Source of the DNA: Plazaster borealis
Lineage: Eukaryota > Echinodermata > Asteroidea > Forcipulatida > Labidiasteridae
Reading direction: 5' to 3'
Length of the DNA stretch: 64,000 nt
Assembly: GCA_021014325.1 (NCBI GenBank)
Contig: CM037471.1
Location: 16,946,818 to 17,010,817, forward strand
How positions within the stretch are numbered: position 1 is the stretch's first letter; the number at the start of each line of letters is the position of its first letter. The notes under the pieces are model-generated. The model was not told the DNA's origin, made no database searches, and saw only the letters and a list, made by a program, of their open reading frames with translations. This document shows positions 32,960 through 45,014 of the stretch, in pieces. The position numbers and the translations under genes were made by a program.

Positions 32960-34840
32960 TATAAATATCGTTAACTTCCGGTTGGACAGGAAGCCAGGTC
33001 AAATCATGTCACTAACAGTTATAAAGAACTTTCATACATCAAACATTGACAAAAAATGCAAAGCACAAAATCGTAATAGATATGTTTCACAAGATTCGAA
33101 ATTTCGAATTTTCAAAATAATAAACTTTAGATAGATCATGTTAAACTGCACCTTTAAGGCATCTTCATATTACAATTGAGGACGCCATTAGAACGGGATC
33201 ATTAATGTTGGATGTTACAAATGAATACATGCACGGTTTTAGCTTAAGCACGCATTTTTGCCGTAAATATAAATCTTTTTAAAATATCTTAAGTCTGAAA
33301 GCAACTTTTCACAAGTAAATACACATTCTCTGTCTGAATTTATTGATAATAGTGTACTAAAAGAAACCACCCTAAAAATTATATATACTCATTTATTTAA
33401 CTTTGTTCTGATTGTGATTTTGTGACTTTTTATTTTTAAACTTACAAGGAGCACTTTCCTTGCTTGTAATGTGATAAGTCATGGTACGTAAGTCATAATA
33501 ATAATAATAATATTTAATTCTTAAATAGCGCATTACATCAACAAATAATCTCAATGCACTTTACATAATTGTTACAAATACTGGTAATCAATTAAAACAA
33601 TGATAGATTAAAATACATAAAAAGCACAAAAACATTGGAGCTACAGAAATAATTATCCCTATAAAACGATAAAATACACAAAAAGATGCATTAAGACTCA
33701 GTTAAATTAGAGAATTCACGAATCACAAAACAAAACAATATTACCTAAAGACTTGACGAAAATAATACGTTAAGTCATGGAACTTGCCTTCAAAAATTTA
33801 CCAAATTAGAAAAAGCAGAGTTATAAATTTCATTTAATAATTTTTTATGTGAAGTAGTTCATGTCAAATACTGTAGTCCTAGATAACAAAGAAATGAAAA
33901 GAAATGTGAAATACTTGTAATTTGCTTTTGATGTCCGACTTCAATGACACATTATCATTTTGTCATGTTACTATGTGGTGTCTCCCACTTGAATAACACT
34001 GGCAAAAAGATGGGTAGTATTTAGGTCAAATTTTGTCAATAGTAACGACTTTAATTGTTACATTCGGATACACGGGGATTTTCGCAGCTTGAATTATTAT
34101 TTTGAAAAGCATCTTAGTTAGGATTCTTATCAAGTGGACAGTCATTCAAATGTATTCAGTTTTGATTTGCACCACAGATTTGCTTAGGAGCTAACGACTT
34201 CAAGATAATTTCATGTGATGAATATAGAAACAAGTAGAGGGAAGGAGCGGATGATTTTAGGAAGCATTATACCACCCGTAATCCAGTACCTGTAAAATCA
34301 TTTCCTGAATCAGACTGTCGTTTCCAAAGCTAACTCTAGCGGGCCCTACAGACATTTGGGATGGATTGGATGCAGATGTGTATCAAGTACAACTGTTCAA
34401 TGCATGATTCTTATGTACCCCATCCTGTACGTAGTACATAAAGTCTAAATTGCATACGCATTTTCAACGATTTAAACATTAAAAGACGAAGATTTCGGAA
34501 GTGATGGCATTATGACACAGAGCGAGCCAATAATAATGTCCCAGAGGACAAATGCACGAACAGTAATTTGATATAGCGCCACCGCGCGTGTGAAAATGTA
34601 CAGCTACACGTCTCCATTAAACAGGCGTAATAGAGCGGAACGCAAGCACAGTGTTTCTGCAGTATGAATACGGGTCAATAGACACGTGCCTTTAGCGTCA
34701 AATTTTGACCAAAACTAAGGATAAAATTGGAATTGTCTCTGTACAAAAGTTTGAGCAGATTAACAGACCATCAATCTTATGTACAAGTTTTGAAAACAAA
34801 ATCTGTCGTTTTTAAGATATGAATTTTTGATTTTTTTTTA
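32960..34840. other. intron; LINE/SINE tail remnant at 33497-33620
   Basis: At 33497 (AAT)n is followed by aaatagcgcattacatcaac, the inverted 3' tail of an L2-type LINE or its SINE. The body beyond about 33620 is not recognisable. The rest is AT-rich with no gene. Confidence 0.45.
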
Positions 34841-35150
34841 AAAATTTTCAACTTCCGTTTTGAACCGGAAGTCAAGGTCAAATGGGGTCGCACTCTGTGC
34901 AGTGTTTGTTGAGTATTCAAAGCCCATTCTGATGATGTATGGGTTGTAAAAATCTATTATAGGGTTCAGGAGATTTTTTCAAATATTAAACTTTGATTTA
35001 AGGAATTTTGATACCTGATGAAGCGGTTTCATCTCCTAATACATATCTAACTATATGTGAAGTTTCAAGTTCATATGAGCTTGGGAAGGGTGCTTTTGTT
35101 AGTGGACAAGGGACGCAGAGAAGAAGAAGAAGAAGAAGAAGAAGAAAAAG
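34841..35150 (+). repeat. single unit of the CCGGAAG...GGTCAAATGGGGTC repeat, ending in (GAA)n
   Basis: caacttccgttttgaaccgg aagtcaaggtcaaatggggt cgcactctgtg (34848-) matches the two units at 36994-37294. It continues with gatgatgtatgggttgtaaa and ends in a (GAA)n run at 35119-35146, suggesting a simple-repeat 3' tail of a retroelement. Confidence 0.6.
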
Positions 35151-35688
35151 TATTTAGAAAAAAACAACCCAAAACCGAACAAAAACAAGAGGTGTTCCGG
35201 GTTAATGCCCGAACACCTAATAAAAATACAATACAATAAAAATAAATTACAATAAAGTACAGTTTTGCATGAAATACAAATAAACAAATCAACTAAAATA
35301 AAACAGTATTTAATAAACACATTAAACGAACGTCTTCTGCACCTCGTCAACCCATCTACATATGTCCTGCTGTTTAAATAGTTTAAATATTGTTAAAAAA
35401 TTGTTCTCACAAAGTTCTCCAAAGGTGCACCTCACTTAAATATAGGGAGAAAACAGCGCCGGCTTCATGGATATTTTGTAGGCCCCTCCCCAGTATTCTT
35501 TACTCGTCACTAGACAGATTTGAGCCCCAAATGAAAGGGGAACAGTGTAAACATTTTGCCACAAATGTGAACCGGGTTGTTGACTTCCAACAAAGTATTT
35601 TGGATGATCTAGGCCCCGAAAATAGTCATTTTTGCCGAGAGGTGTGGGCCATATTTTCATTTTTTAGTAAGAGTTGGTATCCCATCCA

Positions 35689-36274
35689 GGGGTTTCCTTA
35701 ACTTTTTTTTCACTCGCCGGCCGGACGAGTCAACCAACATTTTGGGTTGCCTTCAAGTTTTTTCACTAGCCAGCCAACTTGTCATAATTAATGCACAACC
35801 CCCCCAAAACCCCCCCCCCCCAAACCCACACCCCAAAAAATCGTTAGTGAAGTTCGCAAGCTTCCGTTTTTAAACGGTCTTATCCTCTAATTTCTGCCCT
35901 TCATAATATTTTCTTTCATCAACAACCATTTTCATGGTTTCATAATGTGAGGATCGGTTGTATAGAACTTCTTGTAATCTAATCTTCATGATATAACGAC
36001 CGATTGACGACGCACATTGGGATTTTTTTTTTTTTTGGGTGGCGTGAGCGATGTGTTTGTGAGTACGAGGTTATAATTCTGCATGAAATATAACCGGAAC
36101 GAGGTTGACATATCAACCGCGCGCTTCCAACCCTGGAAATTTGAGTTGTGTGTTTCCCTATTCGGCCACGTTTTGTTATATGCAACTGCGGACTATTAAA
36201 GGAAGGGGTTTGACTGGCCTGCCACTGTTTTCACTTGCATTTGGCGACTGGGTGACTGCTAAGGTCGAACTCTG
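35689..36274. mobile_element. short hAT-like element with 7-bp duplicated flanks
   Basis: Left end GGGGTTTCCTTAACTTTTTT, right end GCTAAGGTCGAACTCTG. Both are flanked by CCATCCA (35682-35688 and 36275-36281). Ends and the sub-terminal ctagccagcc words match the larger element at 62084-63362. About 0.6 kb, no transposase. Confidence 0.7.
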
Positions 36275-36499
36275 CCATCCAACTAACCTAATTTTGGGGT
36301 GATGAATCAAAAAAATTGGGATACCGTGCCAAACAGAGTTTTGAGATTAAAGGTGTCGTATCGACAAAACAAATAAAAACAAATAAAAAAACATAAATTA
36401 TGCAAAACATATCTCAATTTGTAAATCGATGTCACTGAAGACAGATCATTTAACATTATTTGACCTTATATTGGGAGTACTGGATCCAAATAAGTTATT

Positions 36500-36660
36500 T
36501 AAGTGTTTGTACTGATTAAAGGTGTTTACCAGAATAAGGTTACCAGCCAAACTATTATGTCACATGTACATATTGTGACTGGTATCCTGCTCATTTCTAG
36601 TAAGCAAAAAATTGTTAAGCAATATTTTCTGCTTAAGCAGCTCTATGAAATTGGGCCCAG
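36500..36660 (-). repeat. element end GGGCCCAATTTCATAGAGCT (one end only)
   Basis: Read on the - strand it begins gggcccaatttcatagagct and continues gcttaagcagaaaatattgc, a terminal type I associate with small repeats of marine deuterostomes. The other end was not found. Tentative. Confidence 0.35.
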
Positions 36661-36993
36661 GTGTCAAATTACAATTATTCAACTTTTATTATTACAACAA
36701 ATTATACGCCTGAACAATACAACGGATATTACATTCATGTTTCCAAAATTACATTACAAACATTGGAGAATGGTTGTGTATATCCATAAAACTTAAATTT
36801 ACCCATGACTCTTTTGTAGAAAACTTCAAACAAACTAGACATTCAGATTTTGTGACATCACAAAACAAGGTGTTTGTGTTGCTGATGCTTGAATTGAATC
36901 TTATTATGCATGACCTCATGGTTCATGTCTCATGATTCAAGATTCAAAATGTTTCGCTTGAACTTCCGGGTTTGAACCGGAAGAACAGTTACT

Positions 36994-37294
36994 AAACTTC
37001 AACTTCCGGTTTCAACCAAAAGCCATGATCGAATGGGGTCACACTCTGTGTAGCGTCTGTTAAGTTTTTGAAGATCTTTAAGATGATGTATAGATTGTAA
37101 ACATTCAAGATGTGGTTCAGGAGTTATGATTTTTGTCTGTTATTAAACTTCAACTCCTGGTTTCAACAGGAAGCCAAGGTCAAATGGGGTCACACTCTGT
37201 GTAGCGTCTGTTAAGTTTTCAAAAGACCTTTCCGATGATGTATAGATTGTAAACCATCAATGTGTGGTTCAAGAGTTATGATTTTTTTCAAATA
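36994..37294 (+). repeat. two tandem 150-bp units of the GGTCAAATGGGGTC repeat
   Basis: Units 36994-37144 and 37145-37294 both run aaacttcaact(t/c)c(c/t)ggtt then caaatggggtcacactctgt, gtagcgtctgttaagttt and gatgatgtatagattgtaaa. Related single units are at 34841 and 14390. The unit has weak codon-like spacing but no long open frame. Confidence 0.75.
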
Positions 37295-37908
37295 TTAAAC
37301 TTGGATTTAATAAAAATGTGTAAAAAATAATGCGATGACATCATCATGACGTCACTTCAATTGTTAATAGCCAATGTCATTGTCTAACAATACACCAAGT
37401 TTGAACTCCTTGTGGTTTGGTAGATAAACGGCTTCAAAAGGTTCACCTTTAAGGCATTACCACATGACACATAATGACCTCATCAACATACGATTCTACA
37501 CATATGTTGTCTGCATGAAGATCATTATGTGTACCAATTTTGAAACGATTATCAAAATTTTTGCCACAGACATCTAGTAAAAGTGTGTTTTTAACTGTTT
37601 TTAACCTGCCGCTAAAGGGCGTTCTTGGATTTTAAAGACGTCACAGGACCGCGGTCCTATTTGTTTTAAACCAGACCCTTGCCAGACTATAACATCAAAG
37701 AAAACAGCTCAATTTGTTTTTATACTTCAAAATTACAAGTCATTGTAATGTTAAGCACTTGCTAAAAAGTGAAGACCTACATGTATTACCTTAGAATGAT
37801 CCTGCAAAAAGCAACTTATGGTCTCTTAGTCTTATTCTTGATTTAATAAAGATTTTCAAAGATTTAAAAATACATTTTTAAAAACCTTGTAATTCGACAC
37901 CTGATGAC
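37295..37908. other. intron, no gene seen
   Basis: Nothing recognised beyond the edge of the dispersed repeat. Confidence 0.4.
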
Positions 37909-37929
37909 ATAATAATAATAATAAACTGG

Positions 37930-38528
37930 CATTTATAAAGCGCTCTTACAAGAGATCACAGCGCTGTACAAAATATAACAACAAACAACTGCAATATTAA
38001 ACAACCAGGAATACACAATGGAAAAAAAAGGAGAATAAGAATTAATTATTGAATAAGAATGTCTTAAGCCGCTTCTTGAAAACTTGAACTGATGGTGAAG
38101 TTCTGACATTAGATGGAAGACTGTTCCAGATGACCGGTCCAGAGTGTGAAAAGGCCCTGTCACCAGCAGATGTGCGTGTACGAGGAATGTGAAGTAAGGT
38201 AGGGTCTTTGGATGAACGGAGCCCATACGAACTGACAACGTGACGCTCAAGAAGGGATTGTAAATAATATGGGGCAGAGTCATTCATGCATTTGAATATG
38301 ATGAGGGCTAGTTTGAAAGTGATGCGCTTTTGAACCGGTAACCAATGCAGTTTCTTGAGAAGGGGAAGAGGATCATCATACTTCCTGGCACTGAGTATTA
38401 TTCGTGCAGCATGATTCTGAAGATGTTGTAGTCTGTAGATATCAGTGGAGTTAATGTTGACTAGTAATGAGTTGGCATAATCAAGTCTAGACAAGACAAG
38501 TGATCTGATTGCATGATGACAAGCTTTT
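37930..38528 (-). CDS. LINE ORF, last part: C-terminal tail of the L2-like protein
   Basis: Resumes with ACHHAIRSLVLSRLDYANSL, then LQHLQNHAARIIL, LHWLPVQKRITFKLALIIFK, YGLRSSKDPTLLHIPRTRTS, WNSLPSNVRTSPSVQVFKKR and LKTFLFNN, the usual end of L2-type proteins. The stop is at about 38042, followed by a short UTR containing agcgctttataaatgccagt and (ATT)n. Together with the previous part it shows a clean interruption. Confidence 0.85.
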
Positions 38529-39100
38529 TATTATTATTATTTTTTTTATTATTTCTGGTTTATTAAAACAATGCATTTGTAGCCCAGGGGCTAAATTGCT
38601 ACAAAGTTCACAATTACAAATTTAAAAACATTGCAATGTACATCAAATTACATATTAAAAAAAAGCAACGGGTTTACACAAAATACATTCAAAAAACAAA
38701 AACAAAGCACACACTTAAAAAAGAGAAAATTATACTTGGTTCAAAATACTGATAAAGTAAGGTATCGGACTATTTTTGTATCTGTTTGTTTTGCACTTAA
38801 TTTCGGAAAGATTGTTAGTGTTTCTTAATTGATATTGCATACTAGAACCTCTTGGCTGGGGTAACCACTGACGGAACACATCGGAATCTTTTAGCTTTGT
38901 TGCAAAGCTGATGCAAAGATTTTTTCTACGGTCATGGAGAGACACTAAATTGCAATTAATAAGAGCATGGTCGTAATTGACATAACCCAAACCCAAAATA
39001 ATCTTAAGAGCTCGCTTTTGAATAATCTCCAATTTGTTGACATGAGCTCTAGTTAGCCCTGCATTCCATACTGGGACTGCATACTCTGTCAAAGGTCTTA
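38528..39100 (-). mobile_element. 5'-truncated CR1-like LINE end inserted in the L2-like LINE
   Basis: On the - strand: LTEYAVPVWNAGLTRAHVNK then LEIIQKRALKIILG, NLVSLHDRRKNLCISFATKL and QWLPQPRGSS, a C-terminal domain of CR1-type proteins that differs from the surrounding L2-like protein. A stop after FISILNQV (38730) is followed by a 3' UTR with gcccctgggctacaaatgca and an A-rich tail with AATAAT at 38528-38545. The exact left border within 39090-39130 is uncertain. Confidence 0.7.
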
Positions 39101-39540
39101 CGTCTTCTTCTGTTATATACTTTTTAATGCGTGAAATGTTGCGCAAGTGAAAATTAATAGAGCGGCAAGTAGTAGTGATGTAGTGAGACATAGACATAGG
39201 GGAGTCAAAGTGAACACCCAGATTCTTAACTGTTTCGGAGAGATGAATAGAAAAATCACCTATTTTAATACTGATATCAGCTGGGAGATAGTGACGCATT
39301 CGTGGTGATATTGCCAGAAACAGTTCCGTTTTGTCGTTGTTGAGTTTAAGTTTGTTGATCGACATCCACATTCTCAGGTCGGAGATGCATTTTCCAAGAA
39401 TGTGTAAGGTCTTTTCCAGCTCACCAGGAATTTTGGGGTCAAACCTGACATAAAGTTGGGTGTCGTCAGCATATATATGATACTGGACACCCTGCTGCTG
39501 CTTGATGATAGTGCCAACTGGCTTGAGGAACACCAAAACG
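39100..39540 (-). CDS. LINE ORF, third part: RT motif C and thumb start
   Basis: After the small deletion, the frame reads PVGTIIKQQQGVQYHIYADD with an intact YADDTQLY (motif C), then INKLKLNNDKTELFL, NLGVHFDSPMSMSHYITTTC and FHLRNISRIKKYIT. At about 39100 the L2-like sequence stops and a foreign LINE end begins; the matching continuation is at 38528. Confidence 0.8.
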
Positions 39541-41225
39541 GACTGGACGAGCAACAGAGTAATGACTGCCAATGGAAATGCGATTGGAACGGCCACCTAA
39601 ATATGATTGGAACCAGATAAGAGCTGTTTTACAAATACCAAAATCAGAGTGAAGTCTATTAAGCATTATGTCATGGTCTAAAGTGTCAAAGGCAGCGCTT
39701 AGATCTAACATCACCAAAATAACTGCTTCTTGATTATCAATAGATCTTTGAAAATCATTCTTTATTCGAAGTAAGGCTGTCTCTGTGCTCCGGTGAGATC
39801 TATATGCTGATTGGAGAGGCTCGTTGAGATTATTTTCTTCTAGATGATGAGAGAGGCGAGCTGCAACAATACTTTCAATAATTTTGGACATAAAAGCAAT
39901 GTTGGAAACCGGTCTGTAATGCTTTAGGATATTTGGGTCAAGGTTAGGCTTTTTTAGAATAGGAGTGACAATGGCATCACGTAACCTGGATGGAAAAACA
40001 CCTGTCAATAGTGAACGGTTAACAATTTGAGTAATAATGGGTAAGACCACATTAATGTTGGCTTTCAGAAGCCAAGTAGGCAAAGGATCTAACGCACAAG
40101 ATTTTGTAGCAGAACGATTTATGATTTCCCGAACCTCAATCTCATCTGTCTCTTTGAAAGAAATCAGTTTAGATTTAACTTGGCCATTCAATTCACTGGG
40201 TGGCAGAGATAAAGATGACTGACTGTCAAGCTGTTTCCTGATACCGGCTATTCTTTCATCAAAGAAATCAGCAAATTCATTACAAAGAGCAACCTTATTA
40301 TCATTGGATGGGAGATTCTTTTTGTTAGTATTAAGCAACGAGTTCAGTGTACTGAACATACTCTTAGCATAAGCACATTCAAACTTATCAGTAAAAAATT
40401 TACGTTTGGCTTCTTGAACAAGCTTAGAAACAGTATTCTGCTGAGTAATGTAAACTAAACGGTCAGATTCAAGTCTACTTTTCCGCCATTTTCGTTCATA
40501 TTTGCGTCTCAACCGTCTAGCAGAGTGAATAACATTATTATACCATGGTATGCATGGTCTTTGAGTACGAGTACGAACAGTAATTGGGCAGTGGTTATCT
40601 AATGCACCCTGAGTAACAGTACAAAAATTATCAAGGCATTCATTAACATTATCTGTAAGTGGCAACTGATTCAATTTAAGAGTAATATCTTGGCAAAAAA
40701 TATCATTATCAATGGATCGAAAGTTCCTCGATATGATGGTAACTTTCTTAGGAGGAGGCTTATCAGCATTTATGACACAGCTAACAATAAAATGATCAGA
40801 CATTTGAAAGTCATGAGTTTGACAGTCTTGTACAACGTTCCCATCTGCCGTAGATAGAATCAAGTCCAGGGTGTGTCCAAGTTTATGTGTTGGGCCGGAG
40901 ACATGTTGCTGGAAGCCAGCAGCAGATATGGAAGCTAAGAAATGGCGACTTTCACTCCTTTGTGGTTGATCAACATGAATGTTGAAGTCCCCAAGGACTA
41001 TTACTTTACCAGGCAAGATTGCACAGCCAGCCAAAAAGTCATCCATCTCTTTAAGGAACTTCTTCACAGTGAACTTATTTGTAGATGAAGGAGGGGGTCT
41101 GTACACAATAATAATGTGTAACTGTTTACTCTTATCACAGATGCATGCATGTTCAAAAGTGCTGGGATTTTTATTTGTAGATGAGAGTACAAAGTTAATT
41201 TGCGATTTGAATAAAACACCAATGC
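39520..41225 (-). CDS. LINE ORF, second part: endonuclease and RT fingers/palm
   Basis: Continues from the frameshift near 41225 without a stop to about 39540. Motifs: IVYRPPPSS, VIVLGDFNIHVD (endonuclease), SDHFIVSCVI (catalytic SDH), then the RT domain with TKSCALDPLPTWLLKANINV, YRPVSNIAFMSKIIESIVAA, LDLSAAFDTLDHDIML (motif A) and FGVPQ. At FGVPQ about a dozen codons (usually GSVLGP-x-LF) are missing, and the frame changes near 39540. Confidence 0.85.
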
Positions 41226-42002
41226 CCCGTGTGGACTAGCCTCGCGTGGGACATTTATGAAGGTATAACCAGGAGGGGTAATTTCACCAATGATGACAGG
41301 ATCTTCCTTTCGTAACCAAGTTTCTGTAACAACCATTACATCAACATCCTTTTCAAGTACATAGTCACAAAGTTGGATGGTTTTGTTGCATACCGAGTTT
41401 GCGTTCCAAAGATGAATGCTTAGGTTCGAAAATGAATGCTTGCATACTGGTCGAATGTTTCGAATGTTAACTCCTTTTTGACCATTCATTTTCTGAGGTC
41501 GAGCCTGTGAGATATGAGTAGGAATATTTTGTTGCTCGGTGACAGAATTATGAGAGAAAAGCCATGGTTTTCGTCGACCGCCTCTCTTTCCACGTGGTTT
41601 TGAGCGGTATGAGATAATACCAAGAGAGGCTATTGTATTCCAAACTTCAGGAGGTAGTCGATTGAGCGATTTTGTCTGTTTGGTGAAAGAGTTTATTCCA
41701 AGGAGCTGGTCCGATGTGTAGACTAGCTTGGGTTTAATTATGTGACCATGTTCAGGTTGTGAAGGGCCAGGATTGGAGCTGATATCACCGGATATGAGGA
41801 TATCAAGCTGAAAAGTCGCTGTTCCATTTACATGATATGGTATGCGTGTACCAAGATGCTGAAGTCTGACAAGCTGATTTCTACATGTACTTTCATTGTG
41901 TAGGGCTTTCCATGTCTGTTCAATGTGCAGATCACTCTTGTAAATTAGTCCACAAGTGAACAAGATGACAATCAGCTTGACATGCTGGAGTATCATTGTC
42001 AT
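41225..42002 (-). CDS. LINE ORF, first part: leader, 2A-like motif, start of endonuclease
   Basis: From ATG at 42002 the protein starts with a hydrophobic segment (LIVILFTCGLIY, residues 10-21) like a signal peptide. At residues 69-80 it has LISGDISSNPGP, close to the 2A consensus D-[VI]-E-x-N-P-G-P but with Ser where Glu is usual. A basic stretch follows (RSKPRGKRGGRRK), then LWNANSVCNKTIQLCDYVLE and VVTETWL, the N-terminal motifs of APE-type endonucleases. Near 41225 a frameshift moves the reading frame; the continuing frame is the next feature. 2A motifs at this place are known from LINEs of sea urchins and other animals, where they separate a leader from the ORF2 protein. Confidence 0.8.
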
Positions 42003-42310
42003 TGTGGAAATCCAGTAGCACTAACCAGAAGCACTAACCAACACAAAGGCAGAGAGGTTATTATGCAACAAGGTGATCAAGATCAGTGAGGTGATTAAGA
42101 TCAATGGTCTGACTCTGATCAGGTAGCACCAAGTGGTTTGATGGGGCTGAGTACTGGTAAAAGTACTAGTTGATGAAATCCACTGCAGTGGTGCAAGTTC
42201 CAAAATATATTCCTTGGTAGATCTCACATTTATTTGATGAAAACGGCACATAAACAGTCTAGCAGAATCCCGACAGTTAGTTTTGTCTTTAGATCAGTGC
42301 TCAGTACATC

Positions 42311-43839
42311 AAAGTGGGATAATTCCCGCAAAAAATTATAATTGTTTAAGAGCAGTTGTGGAGGTGCTGCCAGCAAGTGGGGCGCCCTCTGTTACATCAC
42401 CATGACATTATTGTTCAAGTGCTGTCTTCATGTTGAGGTTCAGGTATGTGCCAAGTTTCAAGGTTAAATTTTGCAATCTTGAGTTATGTCCTGGAGAAGA
42501 GTTAAAGAAGAAAAAGAAGAAAAAGTAATACAAAAAACACCCCAAAACGAAACAAATTATACTAGGTGATCCGCGCTAACAAATTATACTCAGATTCCAG
42601 AAAGTTGTTTTATAATAGTCACGATACAAAACTTAATCACTATATCTAAAATATTGATTTATCTTCACGTACAAAATCAACTCTGATTTACCTTCACCAG
42701 TTCACTAAATGAAATAACTAACCAACTCAAACAGCTGATTTTTGTTTCAACAACATTTTGTATCACGGTTTGTTTACACTCCTTCCTCAGTTATTGTTAT
42801 ACTTAGAAATCTCCTGCAACCTTCAAATTTCAGAAATGAACAGATCATAACAAATAGAAGGGAGCTTTTTTGTGGCGTAACATGGTGTAGATTTTCATAC
42901 ATTCAAAGTTAAATATTAAAAAAAATCATAACTCCTAAACTACACTATGGATTTTCAAATTCAATATGTCATATAAAAGGGCTCAACAAATTAATGAAGT
43001 TTACATAGACATGACCCCAATTTCACGTTGATCTGAAGAAACATTTTCCCAGGCGTTAATTTGGGGTCTACAGTCAATGTGAATATTTTTTTTGACAGGG
43101 TCGTATGTGTTTGAAATGACAATTTATTTGTAGCCTTTCCATACTATGAGTGATGACGTCATCATGTAATAGTGAAGTCTCCGGACAAAATAAAAATGTG
43201 TTGTCTTGCTAAAAACCTATGGGAAGCTCATTTTTTTTTATAGCAATGACATATTATAAGGTTTCAAATTACACAAAATTAAAATCACTTTTCTTCCTCC
43301 AAAAATTCTTATGCTCAGAAGTACAGCTAATATTTAAATCTTTGCGGGGGGGGGGGGGGAGTGATTTTGTCCTTGGTCACTGTTTAAACCTGAATTTCAA
43401 GTATTTTTTGCGCAGGCGCAAGGCGGTCATGCCAGGAATCGTCATTGTAATGCCTCAGAGTGAATAGGCAATGGGGTTTCTATCCGGACGGGTTATTTTG
43501 GGAGCGACACCGGTGTTAATTTGTGTTATTTCATGAAATTCATACCGAACACACAAAATGGAGAGTTTGATATAAAGAAATATATACTTCAAAGAAACAA
43601 AATATTTTACAAGAACCAACCCAAGTGAAATTATTAATTTAGGTTTCCCTGATGAATATAGTCATGTTTTATTTGTGAAAGCGAGTCAAAGTCATGTCAA
43701 GGAGTCCATTTACAGTGAGCATGATTATGCAGTGTGAGAAATGCAGTCGTAAAATCTTTTGCTTAGCGCCAAAGAGAGGGTAATAAAGTTACGTCTAACA
43801 CAATGCACACTCTGTACGATTTGCTTAGCGCCAAACAGA
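42311..43839. other. intron with degraded dispersed repeat
   Basis: Contains gttgaggttcaggtatgtgc-type and (GAA/AAAGAAG)n sequence near 42500 similar in layout to 34841-35150, a poly-G run at 43346-43358, and two copies of tttgcttagcgccaaa-(c/g)agagggtaa (about 43759 and 43821). No gene. Confidence 0.45.
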
Positions 43840-44930
43840 GGGTAACATGGAGATCCGGGACTCCATGGAAGATATTGTTCTGTCTATGATTTCCAAAGGA
43901 ATGGAACGAATGGTTGCAATTACTCAAGCTTGAAATTCTTCATAATTCTCACGGGTTATGTTATGAGTGATAGGGTCCTTCTTCAGATTGTCGCCAACAA
44001 GTTTAAAAATGTTTTCAATGGGATTCAAGTCCGGGCTCCTTGGGGGAATGGATAGCAGCTCTGCATCGATGTTTCTCATCGCGTCCCGGGCAGCCTTTGA
44101 GTTTTGACTTGGGTCACCATCTTGTATAAACAGTCGGCTTTCTCCTTTGTCCGCTCTTGAAATCGAGCCTCAAACTTTTCTGTCACGAACTCGGCAAAAT
44201 ATGCACCGTTCATTCATTCGTATGGTTTACATAATATTACCCCTTCTCCGTGCATCATCGCAACAATCAACTTGACAACTCGTCCCCTGGATCCGACTTT
44301 GCTCCCCTTTGCTGTACAATGCTGGTTAAGACCCTCACTGCGCCTTCGCCATACCCTTGCACCAGGTGCTCTGGCTTGATCCATTGGGTTAAATTTGTGG
44401 GCAAAAGAGGTGGCATCTAAATAGAATGCAATTGAATCTGTCCACACATTTGGCGGGTACTGACGGGTCATCTTCTTGGCGAACCTCACTCTCTTCTTCA
44501 GATCCAAATCCGTTACAAGTCCCTTTTTACGAGCTTGCCTGTACTTGAATCCAAGTCTATTCATGGCACGCCTCCTGGTTCTATCTGAGACATGCATCAG
44601 TCCGATGCAGACTTTAGTCTTGCCGAGGTAAATGGCCCCTCTGTTTTCCTAAGTTTCTGTACATTTCTCACCAAAAGACGCTCCTGGCGCTTAGAAAGAA
44701 GTCTTTTTCGCCCACCTCGGCCACGGTGACACCGGTGAACTTGCCCTTCACGTTTACGAATCCGCTGAACAGAACTACGGGACACATTGCACGTTGCAGC
44801 TATTTCTCTCTATGATTTTCCGCTCCTCCGCAAAAGACGAATATATGCACGGTTTTTCGTTTGAAATTAAGCCATGAAACACCATGTTGTAAAATAGCTC
44901 TTGCTTTCTGTAACTATGTATCAAATGCTT
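43840..44930 (-). pseudogene. Tc1/mariner transposase, frameshifted
   Basis: Read 44930 to 43840. The helix-turn-helix part is in two frames (AEERKIIERNSCNVQCVP and MSRSSVQRIRKREG). The catalytic domain follows: MHVSDRTRRRAMNRLGFKYR, then DSIAFYLDATSFAHKFNP (first Asp), NGAYFAEFV, LFIQDGDPSQN (second Asp, about 44115) and SPDLNPIEN (Glu, about 44020), then THNITRENYEEFQA. At least three frameshifts (about 44780, 44600, 44160) and a stop after KPYE inactivate it. The spacing and motifs fit the Tc1/mariner group. I found no convincing TIRs. Confidence 0.85.
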
Positions 44931-45014
44931 TGCTTCATTTATGAATTCTCTCTGCTCCACCAAAGATTGCAGTATATCTGTGTGCAGTCAACTCCGCAAA
45001 ATAAACTAAAGGAA

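Larger units (their letters stand above)
37909..42310 (-). mobile_element. L2-like LINE, nearly complete, interrupted by another LINE end
   Basis: Runs 5' to 3' from about 42310 to an (ATT)n tail at 37909-37923, antisense to NSF. Order: leader with hydrophobic N-terminus and NPGP motif, AP endonuclease, RT, C-terminal tail. About 38528-39100 is a separate LINE 3' end inserted into the thumb region. It has few lesions for an element of this length, so it is relatively young. Confidence 0.85.

Noticed and set aside
35057..35239. Glu/Lys-rich small protein
   Set aside because: It is the translation of a (GAA)n simple repeat at the end of a dispersed repeat.
38042..39596. Single LINE protein C-terminus
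   Set aside because: Two different LINE tails follow one another; the first belongs to an inserted element.
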